A DNA stretch of 64,000 nt from NCBI GenBank assembly GCA_031550435.1, contig JAVBOO010000013.1, forward strand, positions 13,808-77,807. The letters run 5' to 3'. The translations under genes and the position numbers were made by a program. The first letter of the stretch is position 1. The number at the start of each line of letters is the position of its first letter. Of the stretch, positions 60,070 through 64,000 are shown one piece after another. The notes beneath the pieces were generated by a model. The model did no database searches and was not told where the DNA came from. It was given only the letters and a program-made list of their open reading frames with translations. The DNA comes from JAVBOO01 sp031550435 (GTDB lineage: Bacteria > Bacillota > Clostridia > Lachnospirales > WRAX01).

Positions 60070-60246
60070 TTACCGCGGAAGTTACAGTCGTTTAAGACAA
60101 TATAAGTCTTAAACGTCAGGAGGACGTCGGGCGTTAAATACCGCATAAAATACTTACGCGGTTACTCGTGCCGAGCAGACGCGTTTCTGAGTCTTAGCAA
60201 GGGAACAACAATATATAGCGTTTTTCTATATTTTGTTGCCGAGTAA
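60070..60246 (+). repeat. Repeat A carrying a nested repeat D
   Basis: ATTACCGCGGAAGTTA is broken by the insert and resumes TTAAATACCGCATAAAATAC, running to GTTGCCGAGTAAT. Without the insert the unit matches the full A form. Confidence 0.85.
60085..60133 (+). repeat. Repeat D nested in repeat A, with TTA target duplication
   Basis: CAGTCGTTTAAGACAATATA, then AGTCTTAAACGTCAGGAGGACGTCGGGCG. TTA stands on both sides (60082-60084 and 60134-60136), while uninterrupted A copies have one TTA here. It is the reverse complement of the element at 46211. Confidence 0.85.
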
Positions 60247-60306
60247 TAATCAATTTATAGTTTTTGGCTTTTTTGGGGTTTTTTTTGAGTTTTTTCTAAA
60301 AATATA

Positions 60307-60335
60307 TTGACAAACACAAATTATACCGCTATACT
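60307..60335 (+). promoter_or_regulatory. Promoter of the pyrBICF operon
   Basis: A perfect TTGACA at 60307-60312, a 17-base spacer and TATACT at 60330-60335. The leader is only about 32 bases, too short for a PyrR-type attenuator. Confidence 0.85.
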
Positions 60336-60373
60336 ATTGAGTTGAGAGTAAATCTGTAGAAGGGAATGATAGT

Positions 60374-61300
60374 ATGAGCCTGAAGGGTAGAAATTTGATT
60401 AATACTCTTGACTTTTCGGTCAACGAGCAGGACGAAATTTTACAATTAGCGGAAGAAATGATTGCGGAGCCGAAGCATTTCATGCATTGCATGGATGGGA
60501 AAATAATGGCTTCGCTTTTTTTTGAGCCGAGTACAAGAACGAGGCTATCGTTCGAAGCGGCCATGCTTAGACTCGGGGGCAGCATAGTCGGGTTTTCGGA
60601 GCAGAGTTCCTCGTCAGTATCAAAAGGAGAGAGCGTAAGCGACACAATCAAAACAATCGCGGCATATTCGAATCTGATTGTCATGCGACATCCGAAAGAG
60701 GGCACGCCGCTGATTGCCTCGGAAAATTCCTCGGTTCCCGTTGTAAACGCGGGAGACGGAGGCAGGGAGCACCCGACCCAAACGCTCACGGACCTGCTAA
60801 CGATCAAGTCTATTAAAAAACGCATCGAAGGCTTAACTATCGGTTGCTGCGGCGACCTGAAATTTGGCAGAACGGTTCACTCGCTTGTTAAAAACATCTC
60901 ACGCTACGAAGACATAAACTTTATATTCGTTTCACCGGAAGAACTCAAAATACCGAATTATCTGGCAACCTACCTGGAAGAAAACAACGTAAAGTACAAA
61001 GAGATGTCCGTGCTCGAAGACGCGGTAAAAGAGATGGACGTAATCTACATGACGAGAGTACAAAGAGAGCGTTTCTTCAACGAGGAAGATTATATACGCC
61101 TTAAAGACAGCTACATCTTGGATATGCAGAAACTCGAATACGCTAAAAAGGACTTGACAATACTGCATCCGCTCCCAAGAGTAAATGAAATATCTTACGA
61201 GGTCGATAAAGACGAAAGAGCGGGTTACTTTAAGCAGGTCGAATACGGAATGTATGTCAGAATGGCTCTTATCGCAAAACTTTTGGGGGAGGAGAAATAA
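60374..61300 (+). CDS. pyrB: Aspartate carbamoyltransferase, catalytic chain
   Basis: Forms carbamoyl-aspartate in pyrimidine synthesis. The 308-residue protein has the carbamoyl phosphate motif FFEPSTRTRLSFE (50-62), RHPKEG, GREHPTQTLTDLLTI and HPLPRVNEIS with the aspartate-binding loop. ATG at 60374 behind AGAAGGGA. The stop codon overlaps the start of pyrI (TAATG), which fits assembly of both chains into a PyrB6-PyrI6 complex of the E. coli type, unlike the B. subtilis enzyme that lacks PyrI. Confidence 0.96.
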   Translation: MSLKGRNLINTLDFSVNEQDEILQLAEEMIAEPKHFMHCMDGKIMASLFFEPSTRTRLSFEAAMLRLGGSIVGFSEQSSSSVSKGESVSDTIKTIAAYSNLIVMRHPKEGTPLIASENSSVPVVNAGDGGREHPTQTLTDLLTIKSIKKRIEGLTIGCCGDLKFGRTVHSLVKNISRYEDINFIFVSPEELKIPNYLATYLEENNVKYKEMSVLEDAVKEMDVIYMTRVQRERFFNEEDYIRLKDSYILDMQKLEYAKKDLTILHPLPRVNEISYEVDKDERAGYFKQVEYGMYVRMALIAKLLGEEK

Positions 61301-61758
61301 TGGGTAATGTAGCTGACGGAAAAATACTGGTTAACAAAATCGAAAAAGGAATAGTAATCGACCATATAAAAGCCGGGCTCGGCATCAGGCTTTACTACTA
61401 TCTCGGCCTTGACAAGGCGCAGTTCACTGTTGCGCTCATAACAAACGCGAACAGTAAAAGAATCGGCAAAAAAGACATAATAAAAATAACAAACATTATC
61501 GATATCGACTATAAAGTAATCGGGCTTATCGATAATACAGCCACAATAAACATTATCGAAAACGGTACGGTAACGGGCAAGGTTCCGCTGAGTCTGCCCA
61601 ACTCGGTCGAAAACGTTATAATCTGCAAAAACCCGAGATGCATTACGTCTATCGAGAAGCACATACCGCACATCTTCAAGCTCCAAAACCCGGAAAAACG
61701 CACGTACAAGTGCCGCTACTGCGAAGACATAGTTGAGAGTATAAGCCTGATTAGGTAG
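61300..61758 (+). CDS. pyrI: Aspartate carbamoyltransferase, regulatory chain
   Basis: Regulatory subunit that binds nucleotides and gives the catalytic chain allosteric control. The 152-residue protein has the nucleotide-binding domain (IDHIKAGLGIRL, then NSKRIGKKDIIKI) and the zinc site C109, C114, C138, C141 (CKNPRC and CRYC). ATG overlaps the pyrB stop by one base behind GGGGAGGAG. CTP/ATP control is inferred from the family. Confidence 0.95.
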   Translation: MGNVADGKILVNKIEKGIVIDHIKAGLGIRLYYYLGLDKAQFTVALITNANSKRIGKKDIIKITNIIDIDYKVIGLIDNTATINIIENGTVTGKVPLSLPNSVENVIICKNPRCITSIEKHIPHIFKLQNPEKRTYKCRYCEDIVESISLIR

Positions 61759-61799
61759 CCGCCGGAAAATACGAGCGACACTATAACGGAGGTAAATAA

Positions 61800-62996
61800 T
61801 TGTCTCTTCTCATAAAAAACGCTGTGCTTGCCGACCACAGAGGCTGCAAAAAAGCAGATATATTTATCCGTGACGGTATAATCAATAAAATCGGCGAAAA
61901 CCTTGATTACGATTGCGAAACCTTAGACGCGGCCGGGCTTTACGCCCTGCCCGCTTTTACGGATTTGCATGTGCATCTCAGGGATCCGGGACTTACGCAC
62001 AAAGAGGATATCGAAACCGGTACGCTCGCCGCGACAAAAGGCGGATATACAACCGTTATAGCCATGGCGAATACAAAACCCGTTTGCTCGGATCTCGCTA
62101 CGGCAAGATATGTTGCGGAAAAAGCCGCGAGCTTCGGATATTGCGATGTCTACCAATGTCTGAGTCTTACTGAGGGCTTTCAAAACGAAACCGTAAAACA
62201 TCTTGACTGTCTTGCCGATGACCCCGGCAAGCGTATAGTGAAATTCGCTTCCGAAGACGGCTTCGGAGTTAAAAGCTCATTCATGTTTTACGAAGCTTTA
62301 AAGAAATGCGCCGGCTACGGCAGGCCGGTTTTAGTGCACGCGGAGGACGCCGCTTTCAGCAAAACCGACATGTACGCGGCAGAAGACCTCGAAACTATAC
62401 GCGATCTTTACATCTGCGAGAGAACACCGGGTGCAAGAGTTCACTTTTGCCATGTTTCGACGGCTTACTCGGCGGAAAAAATAATCGAAGCCAAGAAGCG
62501 AGGAGTAAACGTCAGTTTCGAAGTAACCCCGCACCATATCGCGCTCAACGATGAAACCCCATACCGTGTTAACCCCCCGATGCGCTCCGAAAACGACAGA
62601 AAATACCTTATAAGGGCGATAAGGGAAGGTCATGTTCTTGCAATCGCGACCGACCATGCTCCCCATACAGCCGAAGACAAAATAAACGGCTCTCCCGGTC
62701 TTGTCGGGCTGGAGACGGCTTTTTCCGTGTGTTATACCGTACTTGTCAGGCAGGAAGGAATCCCTCTGGAAACACTTTCCGCGCTGATGAGCAAGAACCC
62801 GTCTGAGTTTGCCGGAATAAATAAAGGCGAGTTGAGCGAAGGATATATCGCTGACATTGTTCTGGCAAATTTAGAGAAAAACGTTACAATAGATCCCAAA
62901 AAGTTCAAATCAAAGGGAAGAAACACGCCTTTTGCGGAAAAAAGTTACTACGGCGAAATAGTTCGCACAATAAAAGACGGAGTGATAATCATATGA
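61800..62996 (+). CDS. pyrC: Dihydroorotase, type I
   Basis: Cyclises carbamoyl-aspartate to dihydroorotate. The 398-residue amidohydrolase has the metal motif DLHVHLRDPGLTHKEDIETG (about 55-74), HAEDAAF, FCHVSTAYS and the late aspartate in IATDHAPHTAEDK. The start is TTG at 61800, nine bases after ACGGAGG; no better codon is near. It overlaps pyrF by four bases. The class I length and motif differ from the shorter E. coli type. Confidence 0.95.
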   Translation: MSLLIKNAVLADHRGCKKADIFIRDGIINKIGENLDYDCETLDAAGLYALPAFTDLHVHLRDPGLTHKEDIETGTLAATKGGYTTVIAMANTKPVCSDLATARYVAEKAASFGYCDVYQCLSLTEGFQNETVKHLDCLADDPGKRIVKFASEDGFGVKSSFMFYEALKKCAGYGRPVLVHAEDAAFSKTDMYAAEDLETIRDLYICERTPGARVHFCHVSTAYSAEKIIEAKKRGVNVSFEVTPHHIALNDETPYRVNPPMRSENDRKYLIRAIREGHVLAIATDHAPHTAEDKINGSPGLVGLETAFSVCYTVLVRQEGIPLETLSALMSKNPSEFAGINKGELSEGYIADIVLANLEKNVTIDPKKFKSKGRNTPFAEKSYYGEIVRTIKDGVIII

Positions 62997-63865
62997 GTAC
63001 AGTAATCGACAGACTGTTTGAAAATGTAATGAAAAACGGCTACGTCTGCCTCGGGCTCGACACATCGCCGAACTATCTTCCGGAATCGCTGCTAAGGCAA
63101 TATCCTGATGTTTCGGAAGCCGTACTGGAGTTTAACAAAAAAATAATAGACGCAACATACGACTCCGTGGCGTGTTACAAGGTTCAAATCGCTTACTACG
63201 AGGCGATGGGAATCAAAGGTCTTTGCGCCTACAAAAAAACTCTCGAATACATCAAAGCTGTCGGACAGATCGCTGTTGCCGACATAAAACGCGGAGATAT
63301 AAAGGACACGGCTGCAATGTATGCAAAGGCGCACTTTGAAGGCGATTTCGAAGCCGATATGATCACGCTCAACCCCTACATGGGCATAGACACACTTGAA
63401 CCCTACGAAGAATATTTTGCAAAGGGCAAGGGTTGCTTTGTACTCATGCGTACTTCGAATCAAGGCGCCAGAGACATACAATATCTCAACACGGATGAAA
63501 ACAAGAGGATATATGAAATAGTCGGAGAAAAAATCCGTGACTTCGGTCGCAAATACATGGGAACATGCGGATACTCGTCTGTCGGCGCGGTTATGGGCGC
63601 GACAAACGTCGAGGAAGGTAAAAAACTCCGCGCTATGCTCGACACAACCTTCCTGCTCATACCCGGCTTTGGCGCACAAGGCGGAACCGCCGCCGATGTG
63701 GCGCTGTATCTGACCCGAAACAACGGCGGAATTGTAAACTCCTCGAGAGCAATACTGACGAATTACAAAAAATATGAGGACGGCAGCGGGAAATTTGACT
63801 ACTACGCGCGAAAAGAAGCCCTCGAAATGAATACAAAAATAAAGGCTGCGCTCTTGAATAACTAG
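62993..63865 (+). CDS. pyrF: Orotidine 5'-phosphate decarboxylase, type 2
   Basis: Last step of UMP synthesis. The 290-residue protein matches the longer type 2 branch: GYVCLGLDTSPNYLP at the N-terminus, the catalytic motif AVADIKRGDIKDTAAMYAKA, and GTCGYSSVGAVMGAT near the C-terminal phosphate loop. Its ATG overlaps the pyrC stop. pyrK, pyrD and pyrE are not in the window, so the pathway continues elsewhere. Confidence 0.95.
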   Translation: MSTVIDRLFENVMKNGYVCLGLDTSPNYLPESLLRQYPDVSEAVLEFNKKIIDATYDSVACYKVQIAYYEAMGIKGLCAYKKTLEYIKAVGQIAVADIKRGDIKDTAAMYAKAHFEGDFEADMITLNPYMGIDTLEPYEEYFAKGKGCFVLMRTSNQGARDIQYLNTDENKRIYEIVGEKIRDFGRKYMGTCGYSSVGAVMGATNVEEGKKLRAMLDTTFLLIPGFGAQGGTAADVALYLTRNNGGIVNSSRAILTNYKKYEDGSGKFDYYARKEALEMNTKIKAALLNN

Positions 63866-63872
63866 AAAGTGT

Positions 63873-64000
63873 TCACACTAAAATTGCATCAAAAACCATA
63901 GCCAAGTTAACAACCGCTATATAAGACGAATCCAGCTTGTCATAACGAGTGAAAACCTTACGAAACCGCTTTATTCTCAGAAAGAAGCGCTCAATCTCGT
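63873..64000 (-). mobile_element. IS5-family transposase, C-terminal end (cut by window edge)
   Basis: On the minus strand the last 42 codons read EIERFFLRIKRFRKVFTRYD, then KLDSSYIAVVNLAMVFDAILV and TGA at 63875-63873. The IERFF-x-RIK-x-FR-x3-TRYDKL pattern is the C-terminal (DDE glutamate) region of IS5/ISL2-type transposases. The rest lies beyond the window. The stop is only seven bases after the pyrF stop, so the IS end abuts pyrF and has removed or replaced its terminator. Confidence 0.85.

Overview
The window reads as a chromosomal segment of an endospore-forming, flagellated Clostridia-type Firmicute. The grounds are strong AGGAGG-type ribosome binding sites with frequent TTG and GTG starts, sigma-A type promoters, a SipL-like spore coat protein (DUF3794 plus LysM), a GerS-like lipoprotein next to alanine racemase, a CD1871A-type CXXC microprotein, an ECF transporter module followed by truA, and a LexA with a Gram-positive type SOS box. 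I cannot name the genus. I saw no tRNA, rRNA or CRISPR array.

Layout. 1-4.1 kb: housekeeping genes (a DUF2161 fragment, pepP, rpsT, csp, murA). 4.6-5.9 kb: a small secreted precursor with two exact 12-residue peptide repeats, converging on and overlapping an XRE/TPR regulator; I read this as a candidate RNPP/Rgg-type peptide signalling pair and consider it the most interesting item here. 6.8-13.2 kb: a gate-domain membrane protein, lexA, two flavoprotein oxidoreductases and a secreted Big_2/CAP protein. 13.7-20.1 kb: flagellar cassette 1 (DUF6240/FliK-like giant, microprotein, flagellin, FliS) and a lone CheB. 20.7-27.8 kb: TepA-like ClpP, SipL-like protein, sortase-type surface protein, three tiny ORFs, hybrid cluster protein. 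27.9-38.1 kb: two hybrid histidine kinases, an orphan Vsr nuclease, an AlkD-like protein, a TSCPD protein, a DEDD exonuclease, a methyltransferase and a DUF2461 protein. 38.4-43.2 kb: a redox operon (CD1871A-like, membrane ferredoxin, TlpA-like lipoprotein) and an MBOAT/DHHW acetylation pair. 43.6-50.9 kb: gerS-like, alr, mazF, csrA, an unknown gene, gltX, asparaginase, acyltransferase. 50.9-54.2 kb (minus): ecfA1-ecfA2-ecfT-truA. 54.7-59.9 kb: flagellar cassette 2, same gene order as cassette 1. 60.3-63.9 kb: pyrB-pyrI-pyrC-pyrF. At the right edge lies the 3' end of an IS5-type transposase.

The intergenic space is heavily colonised by short structured repeats without coding capacity. Family A (about 130 bp, with a 60-bp deleted form), family B (about 110 bp, TATTGA/TCAATA ends), family C (about 150 bp) and family D (about 49 bp hairpin) occur many times. 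A is inserted inside C at 13.3 kb and D inside A at 60.1 kb, both flanked by a TTA duplication, so these are mobile, MITE-like elements. Hairpin arms change in compensating pairs between copies. One B copy appears to supply the ribosome binding site of a flagellar gene.
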